Below are positions 45,335 through 57,720 of a stretch of DNA of 64,000 bases, piece by piece. The notes under the pieces were generated by a model. The model saw only the letters and a program-made list of their open reading frames with translations, searched no databases and had not been told where the DNA came from. The position numbers and the translations under genes are program-made. This stretch comes from Meghimatium bilineatum (lineage: Eukaryota > Mollusca > Gastropoda > Stylommatophora > Philomycidae): NCBI GenBank assembly GCA_034231615.1, contig CM067315.1, positions 12,659,392 to 12,723,391 of the forward strand, written 5' to 3'. How positions within the stretch are numbered: the first letter of the stretch is position 1; every line of letters starts with the position of its first letter.

Positions 45335-45475
45335 ATTTGTATCCTTCTTCAGCTCTCATTCTTAAACTTCCACTGGATCTCTCTTGTAGCAGGACAATGG
45401 TCCAACTAGATTTCCTGCAGGATGTAGTCCAGAAAATGACAATGCGTTGTATCGCCGTTTTTTTGTACTAATGGC
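45335..45475 (-). mobile_element. SINE with (GAA)n tail, partial
   Basis: CTTCTTCAGCTCTCATTC, GGATGTAGTCCAGAAAATG and CAATGCGTTGTATCGC. An extra stretch lies between the first and second blocks. Confidence 0.5.
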
Positions 45476-45639
45476 TCGACGAATTCGTCTTCTCCGGGAC
45501 CATAAATGTATATTAAGAAAATCATAGTAATAACGTAAATATTAATCGTCTTATTGTGTTTGGATAAGCACAGTTCGCCTAATTAGTTCATGGTCAACAG
45601 GAAATTGAGATACCAGTAATACGCAGCCTTAAATGGGTA

Positions 45640-45775
45640 CCGGATTAATCCGGGAAGTAAAGACTGCGAGGGAGAGGAGATGGCTACTGCCCTCATTTGC
45701 AGAGCCTCTGAAATATGAGATCGCTAACATCTCACACCCCTACGGCATTAATAAATGCTATGGGTTACTTTACTT
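45640..45775 (+). repeat. Possible conserved SINE module
   Basis: TACCGGATTAATCCGGGAAG, GGGAGAGGAGATGGCTACTG, GCAGAGCCTCTGAAATATG and AACATCTCACACCCCTACGG resemble a short interspersed module I associate with molluscan genomes. The memory is weak and there is no second copy in this window. Confidence 0.35.
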
Positions 45776-45844
45776 TTTACGTACCATAGACAACATATTT
45801 CCCTGATGCTTGTCACCAAATGTGTGTTGTGTACGGTTAGATAT

Positions 45845-46340
45845 TGTAGTTTTTCATCTTCTGTCTTCATTCTTAAACTTTTGCGGATAAACAGTCTGTT
45901 GTTTGATGACTTACATTCTGGCTGTGATATCTGCGCCTTTCTAACAAAATAAATTCACGTAGGAAGCATGAGGATAAATAAAAAAAATCTTGAAAACAAG
46001 TCACTGAAAACGGACCAAACGAGACAATGTTACTCGAGTACATAGTTTGAATGTCTTGACAAGATTATTCTTTTTTGGGGATACGGTTAGTCAAGTACGG
46101 AAAAACCCGTTTACTCGAGGTGCAAGGCGATTCGGTGCAGCTAGAACGCACCTGGTTCAATTCCAATAAATATCAAGAACTTTTTAACTAGCACATCCGA
46201 CTTCAGCATGACTTCTGTGACACTTTAACCCAGTAAGGGAGATTTGACAGCTAATTTCTACATCAAACCTCCCTAGTCGCCTTTTAGGATATGCATGACA
46301 TTTAACAGTGTTAATATTCTTTTCTCCCCTCTCATGGCTT
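45845..46340 (-). mobile_element. SINE split by a ~245-bp insertion
   Basis: The first part ends at GATATCTGCGCCTTTC (about 45946) and the rest resumes at CACATCCGACTTCAGCATG (46193). In intact copies these are contiguous. The insert holds a possible B box (GGTTCAATTCC near 46160). Confidence 0.55.
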
Positions 46341-46389
46341 TGTAACACATAGGGAGTTTGATCTTATATTGATAATTATCAACAGTTTC

Positions 46390-46480
46390 ACGTTCTAACG
46401 TTGGCGATCATATTACCACACTAGTTTTGAGCTTCGCTTGATGAGTTCCTGGTTCGAGTTCTAAACAGGGCATCCGTCTT
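46390..46480 (+). repeat. Weak tRNA-like segment
   Basis: GTTGGCGATCATATTACC followed about 40 bp later by CTGGTTCGAGTTC looks like an A and B box pair of a decayed SINE. No cloverleaf can be drawn. Confidence 0.25.
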
Positions 46481-46749
46481 TTCATGAGAACTACATTTTA
46501 ATCAATATTGCAAACGGATATTTTTAGGCCTAATTTCTGAAAAAAATCCCCCCCCCCTTACTCCAGCCTCCCCTCCGCCAAATAAACCGTTATCTAGGTG
46601 CATGGATCGAGGCTTAATTCCATCTGTAACCAGTACGCTGTCAACATTCACATCTGCCATTTGTAACCAGTAACGTTTGACGTCATTTCCGTTTAATTTG
46701 CAGGTCGATACTTCCGGTTGCTTGCTGTTTCAATAATTATACATTGTCC

Positions 46750-47660
46750 GTATAGCATGATCTCTCTCACACAAACAAATAGACTCTCTCACACTTAGAA
46801 TCTCACACACGTAGACTCACACCTACAATCTCTCACAATATACTCTCTGGCACATAGTTTCTCTCACACCTAGATTCTCACACACCTAGAATCTCACACG
46901 AACAATCTCACACCTAGAATCTCACACACCTAGACTCTCACACACCTAGATTCTTTCACACAGATAATAACTATCTGGCACATAGTTTCTCTCACACCTA
47001 GATTCTTACACATCTAGAATCTCACTCATCTGGACTCTCACACCTATATTTTCTAACACACCTAAGCTCTCTTACACCTAGACTCTCTCACACGTCTAGA
47101 CTCTCTCAAACCCAGATTCTCACACACCTAGAATCTCACACTCCCAGACTCTTTAACACACCTAGATTCTCACACCTAGAATCTCTCGCACAAATCTATT
47201 CTCTCACGCATACACCTAAACTCTCACACACTTAGTCTATAACACAAATACCTAGATTCACACACACGCACACACCTATACTTTCATAGACGTAGACTCT
47301 CCCACATGCCGACTCTCTTACACACCTAGACTCTCCCACATGCCGACTCTCTTACACACCTAGACTCTCCCACATGCTGACTCTCTTACACACCTAGACA
47401 GTTGTTCAGACTCTCTCATCAACACACCATAATTAACTTACGTATTATACCTAGACAGTTTCTCACATACCTAGACTCATACACCTACACTGTCTCACAC
47501 ACAAATAGACTCACTCACACAAACCTAAACTGTCACACACATACATAGACTGTCTCACACACAGCTAGACTCTCTCACACACCTAGACTGTCACACACAC
47601 CTAAACTGTCTCTCACACACCTAGACTGTCTCACATACACCTTTACTCAACACAATCACA
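46750..47660. repeat. CACACCTAGACTCT-type degenerate minisatellite
   Basis: About 900 bp of imperfect 15-20-bp units (CTCTCACACACCTAGA), with a 28-bp compound (CTCCCACATGCCGACT) in three perfect copies at 47297-47400. Confidence 0.85.
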
Positions 47661-47689
47661 CTTGCCAGTAACCTAAAGGGCACGAACAC

Positions 47690-47945
47690 AAACACATAGA
47701 TTTTTCCGCTCACACACACCAACATTCTTAATACACACACTCATCAATATTCCCACTCACGCACCCCATCACCCTCAGCACACAATCATCAATATTCCCG
47801 TTCACTCACACCAACACCCTCAGTAAACGCACTCATCAATATTCCCACTCATGCACAACAGAATCCTCAGTGCAAAAACATATCAATATTCCCACACCCT
47901 CAAACCAACAGCCTCAGTACAAACATTATCAATATTTGCCATTTC
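47690..47945. repeat. ~58-bp repeat with ATCAATATTCCCACTCAC
   Basis: Five diverged units of CATCAATATTCCCACTCACG plus CACCCTCAGTACACA. Confidence 0.75.
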
Positions 47946-47959
47946 ATACTTCAAGTCCT

Positions 47960-48650
47960 TCGACGGACTATAACAGAACTTTGATATTCTCAAAATGAAG
48001 AACTAATCCACACACAGAACTTTGATATTCTCAAAATGAAGAACTAATTCACACACAGAACTTTGATATCTCAAAATGAAGAACTAATTCACACACAGAA
48101 CTTTGATATTCTCAAAATGAAGAACTAATTCACACACAGAACTTTGATATTCTCAAAATGAAGAACTAATTCACACACAGAACTTTGATATCTCAAAATG
48201 AAGAACTAATTCACACACAGAACTTTGATATTCTCAAAATGAAGAACTAATTCACACACAGAACTTTGATATTCTCAAAATGAAGAACTAATTCACACAC
48301 AGAACTTTGATATTCTCAAAATGAAGAACTAATTCACACACAGAACTTTGATATTCTCAAAATGAAGAACTAATTCACACACAGAACTTTGATATTCTCA
48401 AAATGAAGAACTAATTCACACACAGAACTTTGATATTCTCAAAATGAAGAACTAATTCACACACAGAACTTTGATATTCTCAAAATGAAGAACTAATTCA
48501 CACACAGAACTTTGATATTCTCAAAATGAAGAACTAATTCACACACAGAACTTTGATATTCTCAAAATGAAGAACTAATTCACACACAGAACTTTGATAT
48601 TCTCAAAATGAAGAACTAATTCACACACAGAACTTTGATATTCTTAAACA
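47960..48650. repeat. 41-bp minisatellite, ~16 copies
   Basis: Very homogeneous: AACTTTGATATTCTCAAAAT then GAAGAACTAATTCACACACAG. Two copies lack two bases (GATATCTC). Confidence 0.95.
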
Positions 48651-48894
48651 CAGCTGAACACTGAATGATATGCAATCACATTCGTAGAAGTACAACGTAA
48701 TACTTTGACGTCAATACCCACAAGCTAGAACTTTCTCAGATTCAATGATCTCACGCTTAAATTTTGTCAGAATTCAGTGATATCAAATTTTAGCACTCAG
48801 AACTTCAAATCTCTCAGTATGGAACTCAAATCTCATTTTCAACATACTTGAATGTTCTCAAACTTCTACACTATCCCATTTCCGAACTGTAACA

Positions 48895-50360
48895 CTTCCA
48901 TACTATCATGTCTCCACACAGTCAAACTTCCAGACTATCATGTCTCCACACAGTCAAACTTCCATACTATCATGTCTCCACACAGTCAAACTTCCATACT
49001 ATCATGTCTCCACACAGTCAAACTTCCATACTATCATGTCTCCACACAGTAAAACTTCCATACTATCATGTCTCCACACAGTCAAACTTCCATACTATCA
49101 TGTCTCCACACAGTCAAACTTCCATACTATCATGTCTCCACACAGTCAAACTTCCAGACTATCATGTCTCCACACAGTCAAACTTCCAGACTATCATGTC
49201 TCCACACAGTCAAACTTCCAAACTATCATGTCTCCACACAGTCAAACTTCCATACTATCATGTCTCCACACAGTCAAACTTCCATACTATCATGTCTCCA
49301 CACAGTCAAACTTCCATACTATCATTTCTCCACACAGTCAAACTTCCAAACTATCATGTCTCCACACAGTCAAACTTCCAGACTATCATGTCTCCACACA
49401 GTCAAACTTCCATACTATCATGTCTCCACACAGTCAAACTTCCAAACTATCATGTCTCCACACAGTCAAACTTCCAGACTATCATGTCTCCACACAGTCA
49501 AACTTCCATACTATCATGTCTCCACACAGTCAAACTTCCAAACTATCATGTCTCCACACAGTCAAACTTCCATACTATCATGTCTCCACACAGTCAAACT
49601 TCCATACTATCATGTCTCCACACAGTCAAACTTCCATACTATCATTTCTCCACACAGTCAAACTTCCAAACTATCATGTCTCCACACAGTCAAACTTCCA
49701 GACTATCATGTCTCCACACAGTCAAACTTCCATACTATCATGTCTCCACACAGTCAAACTTCCAAACTATCATGTCTCCACACAGTCAAACTTCCAGACT
49801 ATCATGTCTCCACACAGTCAAACTTCCATACTATCATGTCTCCACACAGTCAAACTTCCAAACTATCATGTCTCCACACAGTCAAACTTCCATACTATCA
49901 TGTCTCCACACAGTCAAACTTCCATACTATCATGTCTCCACACAGTCAAACTTCCAGACTATCATGTCTCCACACAGTCAAGACTATCATGTCTCCACAC
50001 AGTCAAACTTCCAGACTATCATGTCCCACACAGTCAAACTTCCATACTATCATGTCCCACACAGTCAAACTTCCAGACTATCATGTCCCACACAGTCAAA
50101 CTTCCAGACTATCATGTCTCCACACAGTCAAACTTCCATACTATCATGTCTCCACACAGTCAAACTTCCATACTATCATGTCTCCACACAGTCAAACTTC
50201 CATACTATCATGTCTCCACACAGTCAAACTTCCATACTATCATGTCTCCACACAAACTTCCAGACTATCATGTCTCCACACAGTCAAACTTCCAGACTAT
50301 CATGTCTCCACACAGTCACACTTCCAGACTATCATGTCTCCACACAGTCAAACTGTCAAA
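48895..50360. repeat. 32-bp minisatellite, ~45 copies
   Basis: The unit is TCCATACTATCATGTCTCCA then CACAGTCAAACT, with the variable base in CCATAC/CCAGAC/CCAAAC. Since 32 is not a multiple of three and the unit has no stop in any plus frame, all three plus frames are open for 1.4-1.8 kb with the same cyclic peptide. There is no reason to call a protein. Confidence 0.95.
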
Positions 50361-50384
50361 CATTCACACTGCCATTCTTCAACT

Positions 50385-50600
50385 CTCTCAAACCTCAGCG
50401 CTCTGAGACCTCCAACTCTCACAGACTTTCAACTCACAGATGTTCAACTCTCACAGGCTTCCAACTCTCACAGACTTCTAACTCTCACAGAATTCCAACT
50501 TTCACAGAATTCCAACTTTCACAGAATTCCAACTCTCACAGACTTCCAACTCTCACAGACTTCCAACTCTCACAGACTTCCAACTCCCACAGAAAATATA
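50385..50600. repeat. 17-bp minisatellite
   Basis: About nine units of CAGACTTCCAACTCTCA and CAGAATTCCAACTTTCA. Confidence 0.85.
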
Positions 50601-51039
50601 CTCAGACTTAAAAACTATCTCAGACATACATTCAAAAACATTCACAAACTCCCATATTCTCAATCACACATACAAACATACGCAAGGACACTTATGCACA
50701 CATTCACAAAACATACATTTTACAGTTATTTTATACACACACCTAAACACACCAAAACTCGCACTCGTCTCTCAAACTCCACACATACCCATACATACAC
50801 TTTTGTCTCAATTACACACACTCCTTCGTGTTCTGTCCCAAGACACCTTTAGAATGGGGATACATGCCAGACGACGCTTCCAAATGGTTTCATCGATTTT
50901 GACGCTCTGTCCTTAGCTATTCTCACATCTAGTGGCGTATCCTTGGCTGCGACCTTAAAAAAAACAATAGAGTGAGCTGAAGACGAAAATGATCAATGAA
51001 ATATTGAAGAAAACTTGTGATAAAAAAGACAGTTTTCTG
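50601..51039. other. No gene seen
   Basis: CA-rich tail of the array, then single-copy-looking sequence. TTTCATCGATTTTGACGCTC at 50890 recurs at 63000. Confidence 0.4.
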
Positions 51040-51215
51040 TGTTTCTGAGAAAATAGGATCTCGGGATAATTTTATCAGACAGACCACATTGTTATGTTTC
51101 TCTGTAAATAGGATATGGGGATAATTTTATCAGACGGACAACATTGTTATGTTTCTCTGTAAATAGGATCTGGATATAATTGTATCAGATGGACCACATT
51201 TTTATGTTTCTCTGT
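51040..51215. repeat. 62-bp tandem repeat, 3 copies
   Basis: AATAGGATCTGGGATAATTT, TATCAGACGGACCACATTGT and TATGTTTCTCTGTA recur with a 62-bp period. Confidence 0.85.
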
Positions 51216-51304
51216 TTGTGTCGTTCTGTTTCTGCCGCTGAATCTTTTAAGCTATTATAACGTTTCGTTTGTTTAACTGTTTGATGCACATGTATTATGA
51301 GCAA

Positions 51305-52480
51305 TACTGCTCTTTTATCCCTGTGTGTAAGGTTTCTTTTATCCCTGTGTGTGTTTTCTTTTATCCCTGTGTGTAAGGTTTCTTTTATCCCTGTGTACAA
51401 GGTTTCTTTTATCCCTATGTGTAAGGTTTCTTTTATCCCCGTGTGTAAGGTTTCTTTTATCCCTGTGAGTAAGGTTTATTTTATCCCTGTGTGTAAGGTT
51501 TCTTTTATCCCTGTGTGTAAGGTTTCTTTTATCCCTGTGTGTAAGGTTTCTTATATCCCTGTGTGTAAGGTTTCTTTCATCCCTGTGTGTAAGGTTTCTT
51601 TTATCCCTGTGTGTAAGGTTTCTCTTTTATCCCTGTGTGTAAGTTTTCTTTTATCCCTGTGTGTAAGGTTTCTTTTATCACTGTGTGTAAGGTTTCTTTT
51701 ATCCCTATGTGTAAGGTTTCTTTTATCCCTGTGTGTAAGGTTTCTTTTATCCATGTGTGCAAGGTTTCTTTTATCCCTGTGTGCAAGGTTTCTTTTATCC
51801 CTGTGTGCAAGGTTTCTTTTATCCATGTGTGCAAGGTTTCTTTTATCCCTGTGTGCAAGGTTTCTTTTATCCCTGTGTGCAAGGTTTCTTTTATCCCTGT
51901 GTGTAAGGTTTCTTTTATCCCTGTGTGTAAGGTTTCTTTTATCCCTGTGTGTAAGGTTTCTTTTATCCCTGTGTGTAAGGTTTCTTTTATCCCTGTGTGT
52001 AAGGTTTCTTTTATCCCTGTGTTTAAGGTTTCTTTTATCCCTGTGTGTAAGGTTTCTTTTATCCCTGTGTGTAAGGTTTCTTTTATCCCTGTGTGTAAGG
52101 TTTCTTTTATCCCTGTGTGTAAGGTTTCTTTTATCCCTGTGTGTAAGGTTTCTTTTATCCCTGTGTGCAAGGTTTCTTTTATCCCTGTGTGCAAGGTTTA
52201 TTTTATCCCTGTGTGCAAGGTTTCTTTTATCCCTGTGTGTAAGGTTTCTTTTATCCCTGTGTGTAAGGTTTCTTTTATCCCTGTGTGTAAGGTTTCTTTT
52301 ATCCCTGTGTGTAAGGTTTCTTTTATCCCTGTGTGTAAGGTTTCTTTTATCCCTGTGTGCAAGGTTTCTTTTATCCCTGTGTGTAAGGTTTCTTTTATCC
52401 CTGTGTGTAAGGTTTCTTTTATCCCTGTGTGTAAGGTTTCTTTTATCCCTGTGTGTAAGGTTTCTTCCAAGTTTTCTTTC
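51305..52480. repeat. 24-bp minisatellite, ~48 copies
   Basis: The unit is TTTTATCCCTGTGTGTAAGG plus TTTC. Variants are GTGCAAGG and CTATGTG. Open on both strands. Possibly expanded from the SINE segment TTTACCTTCCACGCATG...AAAAGG (see findings). Confidence 0.95.
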
Positions 52481-52489
52481 ATACCCATC

Positions 52490-52870
52490 AAATTAACAGA
52501 AACTATGACAGAAACTATGACAGAAACTATGACAGAAACTATGGCACAAACTATGACACAAACTATGGCAGAAACTATGGCGAAAGTTATGACAGCAGCT
52601 ATCTTCTATGCGTTCATCATCTGTGGTCATGTTATACCGTCAGGCCTGTCGTCATGGCAAAGTCCACTGTCTTCTCCAGGTCAGAGCAGCTGCCCTATAG
52701 CTTTTGCCTCAAGTCTGTAACCTCTGGCCAGGTCTGCTGTCTCTGTTCTGTGTATGTTGGGTAATGACAGCAGGTTTGACAAAAACCATGACAGCAGATA
52801 TGACAGAAACTATGCTGAAGTCGGATGTATCAGGCAGAAAAGCGCAGATATTTCAGTTAAACTGCAAACC
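52490..52870 (+). repeat. 12-bp minisatellite running into a SINE middle
   Basis: GACAGAAACTAT repeats (52495-52580, again at 52780-52812) lead without a break into ATGCTGAAGTCGGATGTATC, AGGCAGAAAAGCGCAGATAT and CTGCAAACCACG, the SINE middle. In intact SINEs the preceding bases are GACCCAAAGCCATG, which resembles the repeat unit. Confidence 0.6.
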
Positions 52871-53084
52871 ACGAAAAAAGCTGTCCATTGTTCGAATTAC
52901 ATCCATTTAGCCTGCAGTATTCTCAGAACAATCGCAGAAAGAATAACGTTCATACCTCCTCGCAAAGAAAAACAACGAAAAAATGTTCAACCTTATGCAA
53001 TTTACTGAGAAGTCTCCGTGGGGTTACCAGGGACAGAAACGAGGAGCAATTAAATAGTAATATTGTAACGAGAGTGGCAATAAG
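52871..53084. other. No recognisable feature
   Basis: Between the inflated SINE and the next one; nothing recognised. Confidence 0.3.
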
Positions 53085-53176
53085 CAATTAAGGTTTCTTA
53101 GATATGGGGTTGGCTATTCCATCCCATAGAGGGTCAACATAACCCAGAAGCGGTGTTAAAATCAGATGTGTCAGGC
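53085..53176 (+). mobile_element. SINE, 5' part, interrupted by the LINE
   Basis: GGCTATTCCATCCCATAGAG, GGTCAACATAACCCAGAAGC, GATGTGTCAGGC, then the LINE's 3' end. Continues at 57148. Confidence 0.7.
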
Positions 53177-56100
53177 TTCTTCTTCTTCTTCTTCTTTCGT
53201 TCACTTGAAACATGTCTATATCTGTAATTCTGTCTCCTTAATAAAACTCACTGTCTTTTGTAGTTCATACAGTGTCCCATAGAGCTTTGATTCCAGTGTT
53301 GTTTTCTCTGGCCAATATGTATGCCTCAGCGTTTCATGCTCAGAACACTCTTGAAGTATATGTTTGGCACTCAGTGCTGCCTTTCCACATGTACACATGG
53401 CCGTGTTGCCAATCTTGAACTTTGTTTACATAGACGTAGAATTATAACTTGTTCTGGTCTGTTCATAATATGATAGTCATCTTGTGTTGGCATTTGTGGA
53501 TTTCTTATTGACTTGATCATCTGTTTTTTCTGATGGTAGGTGATTGGTATATCTGGTTGGTCTTCGGCAGCACCTTCCTTAGCCAGTTGGTCTGTTTTTT
53601 CATTTCCTGGTATTCCACGGTGCGAGGGTATCTTTTGCATGGTTACCCTATACTGGTTAGACAATTCGCTAAGTAGTTTTTTCAAGTCTGTTAGTTTTCC
53701 AGACTGGAGAGCTTGGAGCACTGACCTTGCATCTGTCAGGAATACCACAGGCTGTAGGACAGAGTTGGAGTTCAGCAGGTTTTTAGCTGCCACACTAATT
53801 GCCTGGATTTCAGCATCATAATTATTGCAGAATTTTTCTGTTGGTATCTCTAGGCTTGTGTGGATATTCTGTATATACACCTGCACCTCCATTCCTCACA
53901 GAATTCTGTGCTGACCCATCTGTGTACACTCTGACCCATATATCTTGTGGATATTCCTCATCCAGGAAACTGAGGGTGACTGTCATTCGCTGCACACTGT
54001 TCTGTTCGTCCTCGTTTAGTATTCCTTTCACATGGGTCTGAATGTATATTGGCATTCCATGGCTTTCACTCCACGGGGTTTGTTCTGGTACAGACCTTAA
54101 GGGGCTATCAACTTCAGGTAGGTCTGTAAGTTGTCTACGGAGTCGTTTAGCTTGATGGATAAAGCTGCTTCTTTTCAGTCGCCCCATTGCTAGATTTTGG
54201 AATCTTTCCTTCATTGGATGACTTGGCATACACTGGAACTTTTCTGCTTGAATTAGTACTTTTGTGTCTCTGCGTTCGCCAAGTGTTTGCATTCTTCCCA
54301 TTTTCTGCATCTCTGCTATGGGTGTTGATTTCATTGCTCCCAACATTATTCTAAATGCCTGGTTTTGCACTTTATCTAGATCTTGTAATGTGGTGTTTGA
54401 TGCAGGACACCACGTAGCTGAACCATATTCCAGGTGTGGTCTTTTGCCTTGCTGGTAAACTTTACTAAGTATATTTCCACTGTCTCTCCATGTGGTTCCA
54501 CTTAGTTTTCTCAGGATAGCTAACTTCCTCCTGGCTTTTGTTGTTGCTTTGTTTATGTGCTGCTTCCATGTCAGCTTATCATCAAAAGTAACTCCGAGAT
54601 ATGTGGGTTGTTTGTCTTCTTTCAAGAGCTCTCCATCTATCTTGATATGACCAGCTTTTTGTTTTGGTGAAAGAGTAAAGAGTGTAGTGCTGCACTTATC
54701 TGTGTTAATGCTGACGCACCATCTATTTGCCCATAAGGTTAGTGCATCGATAGCTCTTTGTATTTGTTTAGTGGCCACTGTCGCATGTTCTTCCGTGCAC
54801 CAGATCACCAGGTCGTCAGCATACATTGCCTTTTTGATCCCGTGTGGTAGTTCAGCAACTAGGTCATTGATGTAAACCAAGAAAAGTGTGGGTGACAAGA
54901 CTCCTCCTTGGGGGACTCCATGACGCAGTAGGACTTTCTTGCTCTTGCGACCATCTAATTGTACCCTGGCTCTTCTATTATGCAGGTATGCTTTTACTCA
55001 TTTGTACATTCTTGAGCTAACCCTGCAATTACGCAATTTCTTTAGGAGCCCTTCTTTCCAGACCTTATCAAATGCTTCCTGAGGTCTATCCATGCTGCTA
55101 GTACCAGTTTCTGTTCTTGGAAGGCATCCTCAATCTCTTGGGAGAGGTAGGTTGCCTGATCTTCAGTAGAGTAGCACTGTCTGAAACCTGCTTGCTGTGA
55201 TACCAGAAGGTTTTCACTTTCAAGGTACCACTGCATCCTAAGATTGATAATGCGCTCCATTGTTTTACATAGACAGCTTGTGAGGCTGATGGGCCTGTAG
55301 TTGGAGACTGTGTTGCTATCTTTTCCTGATTTGAGGAGTGGTATCATTATTGCTTCTCTCCACGCCTGTGGTACATTACCTGTTGACCAGCTTGTGTTAA
55401 AGATCTGCAGTAGATTTGCTCTTGTTGCAATTCCCAGGTTTCTAATCATTTCACTGGACACTCCATCAGCTCCAGGGGACTTTTTCATTTTCAATTTGGA
55501 TATTGCATGCTCCAGTTCTCTCATTGTGATTGGTGCCTCCATGACTTCAGGTATAGGTTCGCCTTGTCCAATGTTTTGCTGGTTCTCTCGAACCTCCTGT
55601 TGTTTGTCTGGGCTGACTTTGATGTTATTGTCTTCTGCAAAGTAATCAGCTGCATGTTTACCTGTTAAAATGTTTCTATCTTTATAAAGCGTGATCCTGG
55701 TATTTCTCCCTGTACCTTCATCATTTAGTTGTTTTACAAGTTTCCATAATTTCCTAGTATCTCTTTCTAGGTTACAGCTGCTCCATCTGGCTTGTAACTT
55801 GGCTCTTTGACATTTAGCCTTTGCTGATATCTGTTGTGATGTTCTTGGCTAGGTCTGTTCTCAGCCTGCTGTCTAGATGTGTCCATCTCATTTTACAGCT
55901 TTTCCAGTTCATCATTCCAGTAGGGTTTGTAGTTTTTGCGTGCCCCCCTGGGTATGGTTTTACTAGCAGCATGTAGTATACATCTATTAAATTCACTCAC
56001 TGCTCTATTGATGTCTTTGTCCAAGTTCATGCCCTTAGCTATAACACTGGTTAAATGCTGGTACATTTTCCAGTCTGCCCTTTTATAGTTCCACCTAGTG

Positions 56101-57147
56101 AGCGTGCTGCTGCCCTTGGTAAATTCATTGTGGATTGCCAGAAATACTGGTCTGTGGTCACTACCTCCAAGCTGCTTTCCAACGACAAGTGTGATGTTCC
56201 ATTCCAAACCTGGTGAGTGGAATGCCAGGTCTAGTGTAGAGGTGGTGTGCCATGCTCTCGAGTAGAAGGTTGGTGAGTCTGCTGGCTGGTTAATGAGGAT
56301 GAGATTATTTTCATCCTGCCAGCTCTCAAGCTCCTCACCTCTTGTCGATATGATCGTAGCCCCAGCTCTGGGAGTGGCTGTTGAAGTCACCACACACCAT
56401 AAGTCTCTCTTTGTCTGAAATTGTGTCTAGTGCCAATGGTTTATCATTTGGGCAATAGTAGTTCAGGAGATGGAATTCTGCAATGTCTATTTTTAGGTGG
56501 AGCATCTGGTATTCTGCCCCTTCCATATATAATTCCAGCTGACATGCGCTGATATTGTTTTTAACAAGTGTCAGAATTCCACCCTTTCGCCTGTCCTTTC
56601 TGTCAGACCGGTAGCACTGGTAGCCTCTGAAGGCTATGTCGCTGCTGAGGTGTGTTTCTTCGATACAGCATATACTAACTTGTTCTTCACTGAGGACATT
56701 TTCAAGTTACAATTTTTTGCTGTATCCATCTCTTTTACTGTTGACACCCTCAGCATTCCAGTGCATTATTTTTATTGGTCGTTTGTTTGTTTGGCCAGTA
56801 GCTCTATTCCCTTGTCTCCTGGCTCCTCGGGGCAATTGAGAAGGACTTCCAGTAACTGAGGTTGGGCCCTTCAGAGGTATAGGGCCCGGCACCGTCCCTG
56901 CCTGAACGTCCTCCACAGGGCAGGCACCATAACTATTTATAGATGTAGACATGTTTCCATTGTGTTTTGTGCGTGGCATCCTGATTATCTGTGCGCCTTA
57001 TGGCTGGATGCCTCCGTCTTCAGCACTCTGCTTACTTGGGCAGGACTATGGTCCTGCTCGAGTGGGACTGCCCAACCAGTCTTAGTTTCCAGCCCCTGAT
57101 GGCTGGACTATGCCCCATCACCTCTGCACGGTGCTGGTCTCGATGGG
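53177..57147 (-). mobile_element. Full-length LINE (I-like, RNase H-bearing), 3,971 bp
   Basis: Minus-strand non-LTR retrotransposon with a 5' leader of about 168 bp, one ORF2-like coding region and a (GAA)n 3' tail. It is flanked by the 12-bp direct repeat GATGTGTCAGGC (53165-53176 and 57148-57159), which is a word of the SINE it landed in. The domain order endonuclease-RT-RNase H-Cys/His tail fits the I superfamily (for example the Nimbus elements of snails); the exact clade is inference. Several inactivating mutations are present. Confidence 0.85.
53216..56979 (-). pseudogene. LINE ORF2: endonuclease, reverse transcriptase, RNase H
   Basis: Starts at ATG 56979. Endonuclease: IKIMHWNAEGVNSKRDG, EETHLSS, VCGDFNSHSQSW and GGSDHRPV (about 56780-56150). 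RT: KMKKSPGADGVSSEMIRN, SNYRPISLTS, AAWIDLRK (motif A Asp), HGVPQGGVLSP and YADD at 54812-54823. RNase H: VYTDGSA (about 53926), NNYDAEIQAI, FLTDARSVLQAL, SHRGIPGNEKTDQLAKEGA. C-terminal CTCGKAALSAKHILQEC. Defects: TAA at 56707, frameshift at about 56340, stop at 55893, one-base deletion in DLRKAFDK at about 55070, a TGG-to-TGA stop at about 54992, and frameshifts in RNase H (about 53850) and before the Cys tail. Not functional, but every catalytic motif remains readable. Confidence 0.85.
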
Positions 57148-57720
57148 GATGTGTCAGGCTGATAGGCGAAGATGTCGCAGACAAGCTTCAAGTCTCTTAT
57201 ACTTCAGCTCCTTCACACATCAACTCTCACACATCAGATTATAACTTTCTCAGAATTCAACTCTCTCAGACTTCAATTCTCTCAGACTTCATCTCTCTCA
57301 GACTTCATCTCTCAGACTTCATCTCTCTCAGACTTCATTTCTCTTTCAGACTTCAACTATTTCACACTTAAACTCTCGGATACATCAGTTAACTGAGGCG
57401 TCAATACTCTCAGATGCAACTCTCACAAACGTCATCCCTAACAGACTTTAAATCATCATATAACTCAACTCTCACAGACCCAACTCTCACAGACCCAACG
57501 CTCACAGACCCAACTCTTACAGACCCAACGCTCACAGACTCAACTCTCACAGACCCAACTCTCACAGACCCAACGCTCACAGACCCAACTCTTACAGACC
57601 CAACGCTAACAGACCCAACTCTCACAGTGTTCCAACTCTCATGGCACAACGGTTACCATTCTCTGGACTACATTCTGATAACCTGCAGGAGTTTGAGAAT
57701 GATCAAAGAAGTATAAAAAA
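57148..57720 (+). mobile_element. SINE, 3' part, inflated by a 15-bp minisatellite
   Basis: After the right LINE duplication the SINE resumes as GATAGGCGAAGATGTCGCAG. About 450 bp of CT-rich 15-bp repeats follow (CTCAGACTTCA, then CAGACCCAACTCTCA at 57470-57630). The SINE then continues with CATGGCACAACGG, CTCTGGACTACATTCTGATA and CTGCAGGAGTTTGAGAATG. In intact copies the two parts are only about 15 bp apart. Confidence 0.65.

Noticed and set aside
48852..50852. Three long overlapping frames of 488-594 codons
   Set aside because: By-products of a stop-free 32-bp repeat; the same peptide appears in every frame.
51297..52720. Cys/Leu-rich 361- and 399-codon frames resembling membrane proteins
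   Set aside because: A 24-bp repeat read in two frames. The hydrophobic look comes from the TTTTATCCCTGTGTG unit.
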